Assembly (NCBI GenBank): GCA_963725065.1
Contig: CAVRXD010000014.1
Coordinates: 32,663 to 96,662, forward strand
DNA length: 64,000 nucleotides
Direction: 5' to 3'
Origin: VAZQ01 sp963725065
GTDB taxonomy: Bacteria; Pseudomonadota; Alphaproteobacteria; Rhizobiales; Xanthobacteraceae
In this document: piece by piece, positions 9,751 through 18,652 of the stretch
Layout: each line of letters begins with the position of its first letter
Numbering within the stretch: the stretch's first letter is position 1
Notes under the pieces: model-generated
Told to the model about the DNA's origin: nothing
What the model saw: the letters and a program-made list of their open reading frames with translations, nothing else
Databases searched by the model: none
Translations under genes and position numbers: made by a program

Positions 9751-10757
9751 ACGCCCTCGCGAACATGTGCGAGTTTCTTGCCGTGCAGATGGCCGACCAC
9801 GAGGCGAACTGGAGCTTGGGGACGTTCGGGGCGATCGCCGAGTTCATGCGCGACGCGCATGAACCCGTCGCCCTCTCGAGCGGTGATGCGCGTGTCGCGG
9901 CGGTGACCGCGCGCGGAGGCATCCGGATCGAGCCGCGCGAGCACATGCGATTGTTCGCGTCCGAGTCCACGACGCGCGAGAGCTGGAGCCATCGTGTTTC
10001 GTTGTGCCTGCCCCAGGCTGGCTGCGCCATGAACGGACGAACAGTGCTGACCGCGCTTGGTCCGGACATACAGGCGTTGCGGGAAGAGGATCGCCAGGCC
10101 ACGCTGTTCGATCTCGGTCTTGGTGCTCTGCAGGTGGACGTGTGTATCCGGGTGGCCGATCCGAAGGTCACCGCGGAGCTGTTGTCGCACGCTGGCCGGC
10201 CTTTGTTCGAGCCTGGCAATCCGGCGATGAGCGTCATTCTCGCCAGCAGCCCGCACCGGGTATTTGCGAGCCGGCTCGGACGGATCGAGGTCTTTCAGCC
10301 GATCCCGCCTCCCACCGGCCAAAGTCCGGAAGGGCCCCACACACACGTGCTTCCCAAGCTGCTGCAACATCGGCGCACCCATTCGGCGACGGAGCCTGTT
10401 CCCGTCGGGTGGATTCCGTGCGCCCACCTGTATCCGCCTCATCCCGTGACAGACGGGTCTGGGCACGCGCGAGCATTCGACTGGGGCCGCCACGAGGCGT
10501 TTCAGGAGATGCTGCGGCGGTTCGGAGATCCCGAGTTGGTTTCGCTCAAGCAACGCGTCGTTGCGGCTGTTGCAGCGGGAGGGGATCCGTCCACCGTCCC
10601 TGTCATCGACAATCGTTTCGCGCGCACCAACATTCGCGTCGTCTTGCGGCAATTGAACGCGGCGGATGAAGCACTGCCCGCGCTTGCCGCGTGGATGGCC
10701 GCGCACGAACGCCCCGATCGGATCGAGTCCGACGACGAACCCCATCGGCACGATTGA
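9747..10757 (+). CDS. uncharacterised DUF6925-like protein of the B12 operon
   Basis: The 336-residue protein has no signal peptide or membrane segment. Short landmarks are CEFLAVQMADHEANWSLG at the N-terminus, CLPQAGCAMN in the first half, HTHVLPKLL in the middle and FARTNIRVVLRQL near the end. I recall such proteins beside cobalamin uptake genes as DUF6925; no function is known to me. GTG 9747 overlaps the btuD stop (GTGA) with GAGGGAGA upstream, so I prefer it to ATG 9711. The conserved Cys and His segments could bind metal or cobalamin, but that is speculation. It is the last gene of the riboswitch-controlled operon. Confidence 0.75.
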   Translation: MNALANMCEFLAVQMADHEANWSLGTFGAIAEFMRDAHEPVALSSGDARVAAVTARGGIRIEPREHMRLFASESTTRESWSHRVSLCLPQAGCAMNGRTVLTALGPDIQALREEDRQATLFDLGLGALQVDVCIRVADPKVTAELLSHAGRPLFEPGNPAMSVILASSPHRVFASRLGRIEVFQPIPPPTGQSPEGPHTHVLPKLLQHRRTHSATEPVPVGWIPCAHLYPPHPVTDGSGHARAFDWGRHEAFQEMLRRFGDPELVSLKQRVVAAVAAGGDPSTVPVIDNRFARTNIRVVLRQLNAADEALPALAAWMAAHERPDRIESDDEPHRHD

Positions 10758-10781
10758 GGTGGCGGCAACGGCAACCTGTTG

Positions 10782-11783
10782 TCAGTCGGCCTTAATGCCC
10801 TGCTCGCGTGCGACCGCTCCCCACACCCGCATCTGCTCGCCGACGAACTTGCGCAGCTCTTCGGGGCCGCCCAGCACCAGCGAGACCTGCTGGGTGTCGG
10901 TGAGCTGCCTGGCAACGCGCTCCTCGCGCACGCAGGCCGTGAGCTCGGCGCCGAAGCGGCCGGCGATGGCCTTGGGCGTGCCTGCCGGCGCGAACACGCC
11001 CCACCAGGCATAGGCCTCGAACCCGGGAAAGCCGCTCTCGGCCACCGTCGGCACTGCGCCGAGCGTCTGCGTACGCGCCGTGCCGGTTTGCACCACGCCC
11101 CGGATGGTGCCGACCTGAATTTGCGGAATGGAAAGCGCCGTGCTGCCGACGAGAAGGTCGACGTGGCCGGCCACCGCGTCGTTCATGGCCGGCCCGCCGC
11201 CGCGATACGGCACGTGGACGAGCTGCACGCCCGCCTGCTTCGACAACAGCGCCATGGCGAGGTGGCCGACGCTGCCGCTGCCGACCGAGGCGTAGCTGAC
11301 CGCGCCCGGTTTGGCCTTGGCCGCAGCGATCACGTCGGCGAGCGACTTGAATGGCTTCTGCGCCTGAGTCGAGACGACGTAGGGTGCCGTGCCAATAAAC
11401 AGCACGGGGTCGAGATCCTTTTCGGTGTCATACGGCAGGTCCGGCAGCACGAACGGGTTAGCCGCGTGGTTGTCGAAGACAAGGAGCCACGTGCCGCCAT
11501 CCGGAGGCGACTTTGCAACCGTCGCCGTGCCTACGCTTCCCGACGCCCCCGCCCGATTCTCGATGATCACGGTCGTTCCGAGCCGCTGCTGGAGACAAGG
11601 CTGCACCAGCCGCGCGATCACGTCGGTCGAGCCCCCCGGTGGATAGGGGACGATCAGCTTGATGGTGCCGGCGGGCCAGCCGAGCGGGTTACCTTGTGGG
11701 TTACTTTGAGCGTGGACGCCGTATGCCCCTAGCGGCGCGGTCATCGCCGCGAGCAGGACGAAACGTCTTGTGAGTGTGCGCAT
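10782..11783 (-). CDS. TctC/Bug-family periplasmic solute receptor
   Basis: The 333-residue protein carries an RR-type signal peptide (MRTLTRRFVLLAAM, cleavage near VHAQ). It then has the Bug-family pattern: IKLIVPYPPGGSTDVIAR, VIIENRAGASGSVGT, VPYRGGGPAMNDAVAGHVD and the late AWWGVFAPAGTP. Bug receptors bind small carboxylates or amides for tripartite transport, but no TctA/TctB genes are nearby, as is often true of this family. ATG 11783 has GGGGAGG upstream. It is divergent from the isochorismatase-like gene, sharing a 164-base promoter region. Confidence 0.88.
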   Translation of the reverse strand: MRTLTRRFVLLAAMTAPLGAYGVHAQSNPQGNPLGWPAGTIKLIVPYPPGGSTDVIARLVQPCLQQRLGTTVIIENRAGASGSVGTATVAKSPPDGGTWLLVFDNHAANPFVLPDLPYDTEKDLDPVLFIGTAPYVVSTQAQKPFKSLADVIAAAKAKPGAVSYASVGSGSVGHLAMALLSKQAGVQLVHVPYRGGGPAMNDAVAGHVDLLVGSTALSIPQIQVGTIRGVVQTGTARTQTLGAVPTVAESGFPGFEAYAWWGVFAPAGTPKAIAGRFGAELTACVREERVARQLTDTQQVSLVLGGPEELRKFVGEQMRVWGAVAREQGIKAD

Positions 11784-11947
11784 GTCAATCCTCCCCGCAA
11801 TATTGTGCCGATATCGACGGCTTTTGTATCCTTCCGGTTGCGACGGTAGATGAAAATGTACATCGGCTCCACGGCCCGTTAGGCTGATCGAATGGGCGCG
11901 GAAATTGCACGGGCCCCGCGCGGGTCTTTCAAGCCGGGAGCGATACA

Positions 11948-12652
11948 ATGACGGACGACTTCGAAGATCACTGCTGGAAAGACGTCATCACGCCCGACGT
12001 GCTGGAGGTTTATTCCTGCTACCGGCGCAAGATCTTCGTAGGCCCGCGTCCGGCCCTGCTCGCCGTCGATCTCTATGACGTGGTCTATCGCGGCGGCGCG
12101 CGGCCTCCGGCCGAACTCGCCAAAACCCACCCCAACACCTGCGGCGAATACGCCCATGCCGCGATCGAGCCCACCAAGCGGTTGTTTGCTGCCGCGCGCG
12201 GCGCCGGCCTGCCTGTTTTCTATTCGACCGGCGACGTGCGTCCGGAAAGCCGTCCCGGCTCGGTGAATGCGACCAAGCGCAACAGGCCGCCGGTCGATCC
12301 GTCCGATTACGCCATCCGGCCGGAGTTCAAGCCGCAGCCGCACGACGTGGTCATCACCAAGCAGCGCGCGAGCGTATTCTTCGGCACGCCGCTCGTTGCC
12401 CATCTGACCCAGCTTGGGGTGCAGACCCTGATCATCTGCGGCGAGAGCACGTCGGGCTGCGTGCGCGCGACCGCCGTCGACGCCTATTCCCACGGCTATC
12501 ACGTGGTGCTGGTGGAGGAGTGCTGCTTCGACCGCAGCATCTTGTCGCACAAGATCAATCTGTTCGACATGCACCACAAATACGTCGATGTGATGCACGT
12601 CAACGACGTGGTTGCGCATCTCGACGGCATGGCGATCAGGAAGGCGAGCTAG
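11948..12652 (+). CDS. isochorismatase-fold cysteine hydrolase
   Basis: The 234-residue cytoplasmic enzyme has the catalytic triad of the family: Asp41 in LLAVDLYD, Lys138 in VITKQRAS and Cys171 in STSGCVRATAVDA. Family members hydrolyse amides such as N-carbamoylsarcosine, ureidoacrylate, maleamate and nicotinamide. The SGCVRATAVDA segment suits the carbamoyl/amide-hydrolase branch. Placed between a Bug receptor and a NodB-type deacetylase, it probably acts on a small amide imported by the neighbouring transporters. The substrate cannot be read from sequence. Confidence 0.85.
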   Translation: MTDDFEDHCWKDVITPDVLEVYSCYRRKIFVGPRPALLAVDLYDVVYRGGARPPAELAKTHPNTCGEYAHAAIEPTKRLFAAARGAGLPVFYSTGDVRPESRPGSVNATKRNRPPVDPSDYAIRPEFKPQPHDVVITKQRASVFFGTPLVAHLTQLGVQTLIICGESTSGCVRATAVDAYSHGYHVVLVEECCFDRSILSHKINLFDMHHKYVDVMHVNDVVAHLDGMAIRKAS

Positions 12653-12754
12653 AAAAAGTCGGCTCGATCGGCGTCATGCCCCCTTCTTCCTTCGAGACGG
12701 GCGCTGCGCGCCCGCCTGAGGATGACGGCGGAGGAACCGCTACATAGGCATGTA

Positions 12755-13639
12755 ATGAAGCCTTCACCGTACGGCCCGTTTCCCTATTCCCCCGTCATCC
12801 ACCGTCCGCGCCTGAACTGGCCGGGCGACGCCCAAGTCGCGCTCTGGGTCATTCCCAATATCGAATTCTTCTCCTTGATGGAGAAAGTACCGGCGGGCTC
12901 CGGCGGGCCCGGCACGCCGGTACCCGACATCCCTTCGTGGTCGGCCCGTGACTACGGCAACCGCGTCGGCGTGTTTCGGCTCATGCGGGTGCTCAACCGC
13001 TACGGCATCCGCGGTACCGTCGCCCTCAACAGCGATCTCTGTGCACATCATCCGGAGATCATTGCGGAGGGGCAAAAGCTGGGCTGGGAGTGGATGGGCC
13101 ATTGCGAAAGCAACACCCGCCGCCTGAACGAGGCCTCGCCCGGCGAGGAAAGAGGGATCATCCAGCGCACGTTCGCGACCATTGCCAAGGCGAGCGGCAC
13201 ACGCCCGGCCGGCTGGCTGGGCTCCGGTCTGCAGGAGACCTGGGACACGCTCGATCTGCTCGCCGCCGAGGGTTGCGAGTATGTCTGCGACTGGACCAAC
13301 GACGACCAGCCCTATGCGATGAGCCTCGATGGCGGGCGGAGTCTGATCTCGGTGCCCTACAGCCACGAGATCAACGACAAGCCGGTGTTCGAACGCGCGC
13401 ACCGTACCGCCGACGAATTCCGGGAGATGATCTGTCGGCAGTTCGATGTGCTCTATCGCGAGGGCGCCGAATTGGGCCGCGTCATGGCGATTGCGCTGCA
13501 TCCCTATCTCACCGGCGTGCCGCATCGCATCGACGCCTTCGAGGCCGCGCTCGCCTATATCTGCGGGCATCCGCGGGTGTGGAAGGCGACCGGGTCCGAG
13601 ATCTCCCGCCACTATCGCGCACAGACCGAGAAGCGATGA
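12755..13639 (+). CDS. polysaccharide-deacetylase (NodB/PuuE-type) family protein
   Basis: The 294-residue protein has the NodB homology fold of the cytoplasmic allantoinase-like (PuuE) group: VALWVIPNIEFF early, YGIRGTVALNSDLC with the usual strand-loop, WEWMGHCESN with a candidate metal His, WLGSGLQETWDTLDLL, and ALHPYLTG near the C-terminus. There is no signal peptide. The PuuE-like group hydrolyses allantoin and related cyclic ureides; other members act on peptidoglycan or amides. ATG 12755 is preferred because it begins at the conserved PYGPFPYSP segment, but the ribosome binding site is weak, so ATG 12722 remains possible. It ends 10 bases before the next gene. Confidence 0.8.
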   Translation: MKPSPYGPFPYSPVIHRPRLNWPGDAQVALWVIPNIEFFSLMEKVPAGSGGPGTPVPDIPSWSARDYGNRVGVFRLMRVLNRYGIRGTVALNSDLCAHHPEIIAEGQKLGWEWMGHCESNTRRLNEASPGEERGIIQRTFATIAKASGTRPAGWLGSGLQETWDTLDLLAAEGCEYVCDWTNDDQPYAMSLDGGRSLISVPYSHEINDKPVFERAHRTADEFREMICRQFDVLYREGAELGRVMAIALHPYLTGVPHRIDAFEAALAYICGHPRVWKATGSEISRHYRAQTEKR

Positions 13640-13649
13640 GGAGCCGATC

Positions 13650-14621
13650 ATGATCCGATCCCTGAGAACCGCGTTTGCGGCACTCCTCGCGGGGGCGGCC
13701 ATCGCCGTCTCGCCGCCGGCCAAGGCAGAGACCGTCATCGTCGGCGTGGTGGGCGCGGTATCGTCCACCCATTGGCCGGTCTACATCGGCCTCACCAAGG
13801 GATATTTCGCTGCCGAGGATCTCAAGCTCGATCTCGTGTTCATCCAGTCGAGCGCGGCGCTGGCCCAGCAACTCACGGCCGGATCCATCGACCTGGCGCT
13901 GTCGACCGGCCTGGCCGATCCGATCCGCGCCATCGACAAAGGCTCGCCCATCGCGATCGTGCGCATCGAGATGCAGGCTCCGCCGTATGCCTTGCTGGCC
14001 AAGCCCGCCATCAAGAGCTGGTCGGATCTCAAGGGCAAGACCATCTCGATCGGCGGTCCGAAGGACATTACGCGCATCTATCTCGAGCGGATGGCCGGTC
14101 CCAATGGCGTGAAACCCGGCGACTACGACACGGTGTTCGCAGGTGCGACGTCGGCGCGTTTCTCGGCGCTGCAAGCAGGCGCAGTCGACGCCGCGATCCT
14201 GCTGCCGCCATTCAATTTCTATGCGGAATTGGCGGGCTTCACCAACCTCGGCCTGACCATCGATTATGCGAAGGAGCTGCCGTTTGCCGGTGCGGTGGTT
14301 GGCCGCTCCTGGGCCGCGTCGCACAAGACGACTCTCGCCAAGGTGCTGTCGGTCCACAACAAGAGCATGGCCTGGTTCTCCGATCCGCAGAACCGTGCCG
14401 AGGCGATCAAGATCATGGTCGACGCCAGCAAGCTGAAGGAAGCGGACGTCGCAAAATCCTATGATTTTCTGCACCAGCACGAGTTCTTCGAAAACACTGG
14501 CAAGGTCTCCAGACGCAAGATGAGCGCATTGCTCGATGCGCTTAAAGCCCTCGGTGACATCGAAGGCTCGACCGATGTCGAGCGTTTCCTGCTGCCGGGC
14601 ATCACGCAACTGACGGATTGA
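13650..14621 (+). CDS. NMT1/SsuA-type ABC substrate-binding protein
   Basis: The 323-residue protein has a signal peptide (cleavage near AKAE, residue 27) and the NMT1/ThiY/SsuA layout: STHWPVYIGLTKGYFAAEDL, then AALAQQLTAGSIDLAL, LKGKTISIGG and a late helix with YDFLHQHEFFENTGK. This group carries sulfonates, pyrimidines, ureides or nitriles for an SsuBC-type permease. GAGGAGCCG upstream of ATG 13650 gives a good ribosome binding site. It is followed directly by permease and ATPase genes, so it forms a complete transporter. Confidence 0.88.
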   Translation: MIRSLRTAFAALLAGAAIAVSPPAKAETVIVGVVGAVSSTHWPVYIGLTKGYFAAEDLKLDLVFIQSSAALAQQLTAGSIDLALSTGLADPIRAIDKGSPIAIVRIEMQAPPYALLAKPAIKSWSDLKGKTISIGGPKDITRIYLERMAGPNGVKPGDYDTVFAGATSARFSALQAGAVDAAILLPPFNFYAELAGFTNLGLTIDYAKELPFAGAVVGRSWAASHKTTLAKVLSVHNKSMAWFSDPQNRAEAIKIMVDASKLKEADVAKSYDFLHQHEFFENTGKVSRRKMSALLDALKALGDIEGSTDVERFLLPGITQLTD

Positions 14622-14638
14622 GCTGGAGCCGGCATCAC

Positions 14639-15448
14639 GTGAGCGGTGTGGAGGGGATCGAGGTGGAGCGCGCGGCCCAGCCGCAGGTACATCGCAGACT
14701 GCCGCGCTTCTATTTCGCAGGCCTGCTTTCGGTCCTGGGCGGGTTGCTGCTGTGGGAACTGGTGAGCCGTTTCCTCGTCGCCAACACGCTGTTTCTCGCC
14801 GCTCCCTCGCAGATCTTCACGGCCATCGTGGCGCTGGCCCGGAGCGGCGAGCTGTGGCGGCACATGTCGGTCAGCGCGATCGAGTTCGCGCTCGGCTATG
14901 TGATCGCGAGCGTGCTCGGCGTGATCATCGGCTTTGCCATGGCCGAAAGTCCCACCGCCAAGCGGGCGTTGCAGCCGTGGATTTCGGGCCTCTATGCCAC
15001 TCCGACAATTGCGCTTGCGCCCTTGTTCATTCTCTGGCTCGGGATCGGCATCTGGTCGAAGGTGCTGGTGGTGATCTTCCTGGTGCTGTTTCCGGTCACC
15101 ATCAATACCGAGGCCGGGCTGCGCACCACGAGCGAGCGGCTCATCGAGATGCTGCGGTCGTTCGGAGCGACGCCGCGGCAGATCTTCTTCAAGGTGTCAC
15201 TGCCATCGGCCGTGCCGTTCATCCTGGCCGGGCTCAAGCTCGGGATCGGCCGCGGTCTCATCGGCGTCGTGGTCGCGGAACTGTTCGGCTCCCGCGCCGG
15301 GCTCGGCCGGCTGATCGCCCAGTCGGCCGACGCCTTCAACATGCCCGAACTGTTCGCCGGTGTCGTCGTGCTCGCGGCCGCCGGGATCGTGCTGACAGCC
15401 GGTTTCGGATGGATTGAAAAACGGCTCGTGCCGTGGACCAAGGACTAG
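14639..15448 (+). CDS. ABC transporter permease, SsuC/TauC type
   Basis: The 269-residue inner-membrane protein has about six hydrophobic segments and the BPD-transport EAA loop (LRTTSERLIEMLRSFGATPRQIFF), with IGVVVAELFGSRAGLG near the end. GTG 14639 is preferred because GGAGC lies about ten bases before it; a TTG at 14618 overlapping the previous stop is also possible. It pairs with the binding protein upstream and the ATPase downstream. Confidence 0.86.
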   Translation: MSGVEGIEVERAAQPQVHRRLPRFYFAGLLSVLGGLLLWELVSRFLVANTLFLAAPSQIFTAIVALARSGELWRHMSVSAIEFALGYVIASVLGVIIGFAMAESPTAKRALQPWISGLYATPTIALAPLFILWLGIGIWSKVLVVIFLVLFPVTINTEAGLRTTSERLIEMLRSFGATPRQIFFKVSLPSAVPFILAGLKLGIGRGLIGVVVAELFGSRAGLGRLIAQSADAFNMPELFAGVVVLAAAGIVLTAGFGWIEKRLVPWTKD

Positions 15449-15458
15449 AGGCTCCCGC

Positions 15459-16235
15459 ATGGCGCCGAAACTGAAGATTTCCCATCTTGGAAAGACCTTC
15501 AACGACCTGCACGCGCTGCAGGACGTCAACCTCGACGTCGAGCGCGGCGAGTTCATTTCGGTGGTCGGCCCTTCAGGCTGCGGCAAGACCACCTTTCTTC
15601 GCATCGTTGCCGGACTCGAACCGGCGAGCTCGGGCGAAGTGCTGCTCGACGGGCGCGCGGTACACCGTCCGGGCGGCGACCGCGGCTTCGTGTTCCAGAA
15701 CGACAGCCTGTTGCCCTGGCGCACCGTGTTCGCCAACGCGATCATCGGCCGCGAGGTCGCGGGCCAGGTAGGCGCCGCCGAGCGGCAGCGCACGATGGAA
15801 CTGCTGAAGCTCGTCGGGCTCGAGGGCTTCGAGAACTACCATCCGCGCCAGCTGTCGGGCGGCATGCGCCAGCGCGTCAACCTCGCGCGTGCGCTCGCCA
15901 TCGATCCGGAAATCCTGCTGATGGACGAGCCGTTCTCCTCGCTCGATGCGCAAACCCGCGAGATCATGCAGACCGAGCTGATGCGCATCTGGGAAGAGGG
16001 GCGCAAAACCGTCCTGTTCGTCACCCATCAGATCGACGAGGCGGTGTTTCTGTCCGACCGCGTGCTGGTGTTCGCGCGCCGGCCGGGTCGGCTGCTGGAG
16101 AGCGTCGTGATCGAACTGCTGCGTCCGCGCGCGCTGGCGATCAAGCGTACCGCTGAATTTGTGCGCTACGTGGATCACATCTGGCGGCTGATCGAGGACG
16201 ACGTGCGCGCCAGCGTGATCGAGGAGAAGGTGTGA
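15459..16235 (+). CDS. ABC transporter ATPase, SsuB/TauB type
   Basis: The 258-residue ATPase has Walker A GPSGCGKTT, Q-loop VFQNDSLLPWRTV, signature LSGGMRQRVNLARAL, Walker B ILLMDEP and VTHQIDEAVFLSDRV. The LLPWRTV and HQIDEA features are typical of the nitrate/taurine/sulfonate group. ATG 15459 lies 10 bases after the permease stop. It energises the transporter encoded by the two genes upstream. Confidence 0.9.
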   Translation: MAPKLKISHLGKTFNDLHALQDVNLDVERGEFISVVGPSGCGKTTFLRIVAGLEPASSGEVLLDGRAVHRPGGDRGFVFQNDSLLPWRTVFANAIIGREVAGQVGAAERQRTMELLKLVGLEGFENYHPRQLSGGMRQRVNLARALAIDPEILLMDEPFSSLDAQTREIMQTELMRIWEEGRKTVLFVTHQIDEAVFLSDRVLVFARRPGRLLESVVIELLRPRALAIKRTAEFVRYVDHIWRLIEDDVRASVIEEKV

Positions 16236-16377
16236 CGTTTCGTCCCCGTTCGCCCGCTACCCGGCCCTCCAATCCCTGACGGTGTTGCGCGTAGCGCGGA
16301 CCCGTGCTTCATCCCGAACAAAAAACGGCTACCGGGCGCTTCGCTTGGGCGAGGCGGGAACGCGAGGGATAGCGGCC

Positions 16378-17373
16378 ATGATCAAGATCGGAATCACACG
16401 GCGACAGTTTTCGACGGGGCTCGCCGGGTCAGCGGGAATCACCGGCATATGTCCGCCATTCGCTCGCGCCCAGCAAGGATATCCCAATCGTCCGGTTCGG
16501 TTCATCCTGCCTTTCGGCGCCGCGGGTGTCGCCGATATCACTTCGCGGCTGGCGGCAGAGAAGCTCGGCGACAAGCTCGGGCAGCGGTTCGTGGTGGAAA
16601 ATCAGCCGGGGCCCGGCGGCATCGCGGCGGCGCGCTCCGTGCTTTCCCAGCCGCCAGACGGCTATACGCTTGGCCTCGTCACCAACGGCACCTCGATCAG
16701 CGCCGCGATCTACAAAGCGCTGCCCTTCGATCCCGTGAAATCATTCGCCACGATCTCGACCATCGGCTCGTTCGACCTCGTCTTCGCCACCAACGCGGAG
16801 TCCGAGTTCAAGACGCTGCAGGATTTCATCAAGGCAGCACGCGAGCAGCCGGGCAAGCTCAATGTCGGCACCATCAATGTCGGCGGCACTCAGAACCTCG
16901 CCGCGGAATTGTTCAAGTCGCTGGCCGGGCTCAACTTCCAGATCGTCCCGTATCGCGGCACGCCCGACGTCATCGTTGCCCTGCTCAGGAATGACGTGCA
17001 GATGCTGGTCGAGTTCTATGCTCCCATCAAGCCGACGCTCCTCGACAACAAGATCCGCGCGGTTGCTACATCAGGCACCGAGCGCTCCCCGTTCTTCTCC
17101 GACGTGCCGACCGCGGCCCAGGCCGGTGTGGCGGGATACGAGGTGACGTCGTGGAACGGACTGTTTGCTCCGGTCGGGACGCCGGCGGAAATCATCGACC
17201 TCTTGAACAAGACGGTGCGCGAGATCGTCGCGACGCCCGAGGTGAAGGAACGCTACGCCGACCTCGGCATCGAAGCCCAGGCCAGCACGCCCGAGGCGTT
17301 GAAGAAGAGGCTCACGGACGATATCGCCAAATGGGCGGCGGTCATCGAGCGTGCCGGGATTCCAAGACAATAG
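16378..17373 (+). CDS. TctC/Bug-family periplasmic solute receptor
   Basis: The 331-residue protein has a twin-arginine-like signal (RRQFSTGLAG, cleavage near ARAQ) and the Bug signatures VRFILPFGAAGVADITSR, VVENQPGPGGIAAARS, GGTQNLAAELFKS and VPYRGTPDVI. It is 142 bases downstream of the ABC ATPase and may be read from the same transcript. It is the second Bug gene of this group and differs clearly from the other two in the window. The ligand is unknown, probably a carboxylate or amide. Confidence 0.87.
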   Translation: MIKIGITRRQFSTGLAGSAGITGICPPFARAQQGYPNRPVRFILPFGAAGVADITSRLAAEKLGDKLGQRFVVENQPGPGGIAAARSVLSQPPDGYTLGLVTNGTSISAAIYKALPFDPVKSFATISTIGSFDLVFATNAESEFKTLQDFIKAAREQPGKLNVGTINVGGTQNLAAELFKSLAGLNFQIVPYRGTPDVIVALLRNDVQMLVEFYAPIKPTLLDNKIRAVATSGTERSPFFSDVPTAAQAGVAGYEVTSWNGLFAPVGTPAEIIDLLNKTVREIVATPEVKERYADLGIEAQASTPEALKKRLTDDIAKWAAVIERAGIPRQ

Positions 17374-17426
17374 GCATGTTCGCCGGCGCGCCTCGGTCGG
17401 GCGGACGGACGTCGAAGTTCGAGGAT

Positions 17427-17687
17427 TCAACGGAGCTGCACCGGCTTCCTGTCGATGGTGACCGAGGTGCCCCTGGCTTGGTGGTAGCCGGCCGGTAGAC
17501 CGAGCCCGCGGTAATACGAGCCATTTCGCCGAATCGTTCTTCCGGTTTCTCGGCACCCGAGTTTCCAGCAGGCGATGTCGGCCTGCGCCGCCGTGGAGAA
17601 AGCGACCATTCCCACAAAAAAACTGGACGCAGTGGGAACCCCGAAAGCCAACGCAAACCCCATCGTGGCGAGCGCGCAATATTTCAT
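17427..17687 (-). CDS. small secreted or membrane protein, hypothetical
   Basis: The 86-residue protein has a long hydrophobic N-terminus (residues 5-37, ending AAQAD), then a basic tail with WKLGCRETG. There are three Cys: one in the signal segment and two (CWKLGC) just after the likely cleavage site. AGGGAGGGACG precedes ATG 17687, a good ribosome binding site. It converges on the upstream Bug gene with 53 bases between stops. I do not recognise the family. Confidence 0.6.
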   Translation of the reverse strand: MKYCALATMGFALAFGVPTASSFFVGMVAFSTAAQADIACWKLGCRETGRTIRRNGSYYRGLGLPAGYHQARGTSVTIDRKPVQLR

Positions 17688-17836
17688 AGCGTCCCTCCCT
17701 GCTACGAGCGGTTGCGGCGATGGTAAAATGGCACGCAGGACGATCCGATGCAATCCCTGATTGTTTAAAAAGGAACTTCTCGTAACGTCTTTGACAGATT
17801 GGCTTGTCGACGGGAACAGGCGACCGGGACCGATCG

Positions 17837-18652
17837 CTATTCGTAAGGTGCGAACTGCTCCGCGCGCCATTTCAGCGCGGCCGCCATGCCCTTCTCGCGG
17901 CGGATGGAGTCGAATTGCGACGCCTCTGGCGAGCCGATGGAATCCATCAGCGCGCAGACCTCGGCGCCGTAGGCGATCGCCTGCCGCAGGCCCATGGTCT
18001 CGAAGCTGTTGTTGAGCGCCTTCTTGTTCATCTGCAGACATTCCAGCGAGACGCGCGACATCCGCTTCGCGATCTTGGTCACCTCCGCCTGCAGGGCAGC
18101 CTTGGGAAATACCTTGTCGACCAGGCCAAGGCGGAACGCCTCGTCCGCGGTGATCGTGTCGCCGCTGTAGATCAGAGCGCGCGAGCGCTGTCCGATCAGC
18201 CAGGGCATGATCAGGGTGGCGATGCCGTTGGAGAAGCGCGCCTCCAGCGCCGCGAAGGTGGAGACGTCGGAGCAGTAGCGCATGTCGCAGCACATCGCGA
18301 GTTCGAGCGCGCCGGCGAGGCAGAAGCCGTCGATCATGGCGATGACGGGCTTGGAACAGTCCCAGACCGAATAGGTGAACTGGATGTCCTTTTGCATGCG
18401 GACGCGCCAGTCCGCGACGGTGCGCTTGGGCTTCTCAGCCAACTCCTTGATGTCATAGCCGGAGGAGAACGCCTTGCCGCCGGCACCGGCGAGGATGACG
18501 ATCCGCACCTCGGGATCGCGGTCGGCCTGCGCCACCGCCGCCACGATCTCGTCGACGAGGGCGACGCTGAGCGCGTTGTGGCGGTCGGGACGGTTGAGCG
18601 TGATGGTGGCGACGCGGTCGTCCATCGCATAGAGCAGGTTCTGGTAGCTCAT
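17837..18652 (-). CDS. enoyl-CoA hydratase/isomerase family protein
   Basis: The 271-residue crotonase-fold protein has ITLNRPDRHNALS, the CoA oxyanion-hole segment GKAFSSGYDIKEL, and FCLAGALELAMCCDMRY in place of the usual second oxyanion GGG/A motif. The two glutamates of classical hydratases are not clearly conserved, so dehydration cannot be assumed; the fold also serves isomerases, hydrolases and decarboxylases. Its start overlaps the stop of the acyl-CoA synthetase (ATGA), so the two are translated as a pair and probably act on the same CoA thioester. Confidence 0.85.
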   Translation of the reverse strand: MSYQNLLYAMDDRVATITLNRPDRHNALSVALVDEIVAAVAQADRDPEVRIVILAGAGGKAFSSGYDIKELAEKPKRTVADWRVRMQKDIQFTYSVWDCSKPVIAMIDGFCLAGALELAMCCDMRYCSDVSTFAALEARFSNGIATLIMPWLIGQRSRALIYSGDTITADEAFRLGLVDKVFPKAALQAEVTKIAKRMSRVSLECLQMNKKALNNSFETMGLRQAIAYGAEVCALMDSIGSPEASQFDSIRREKGMAAALKWRAEQFAPYE

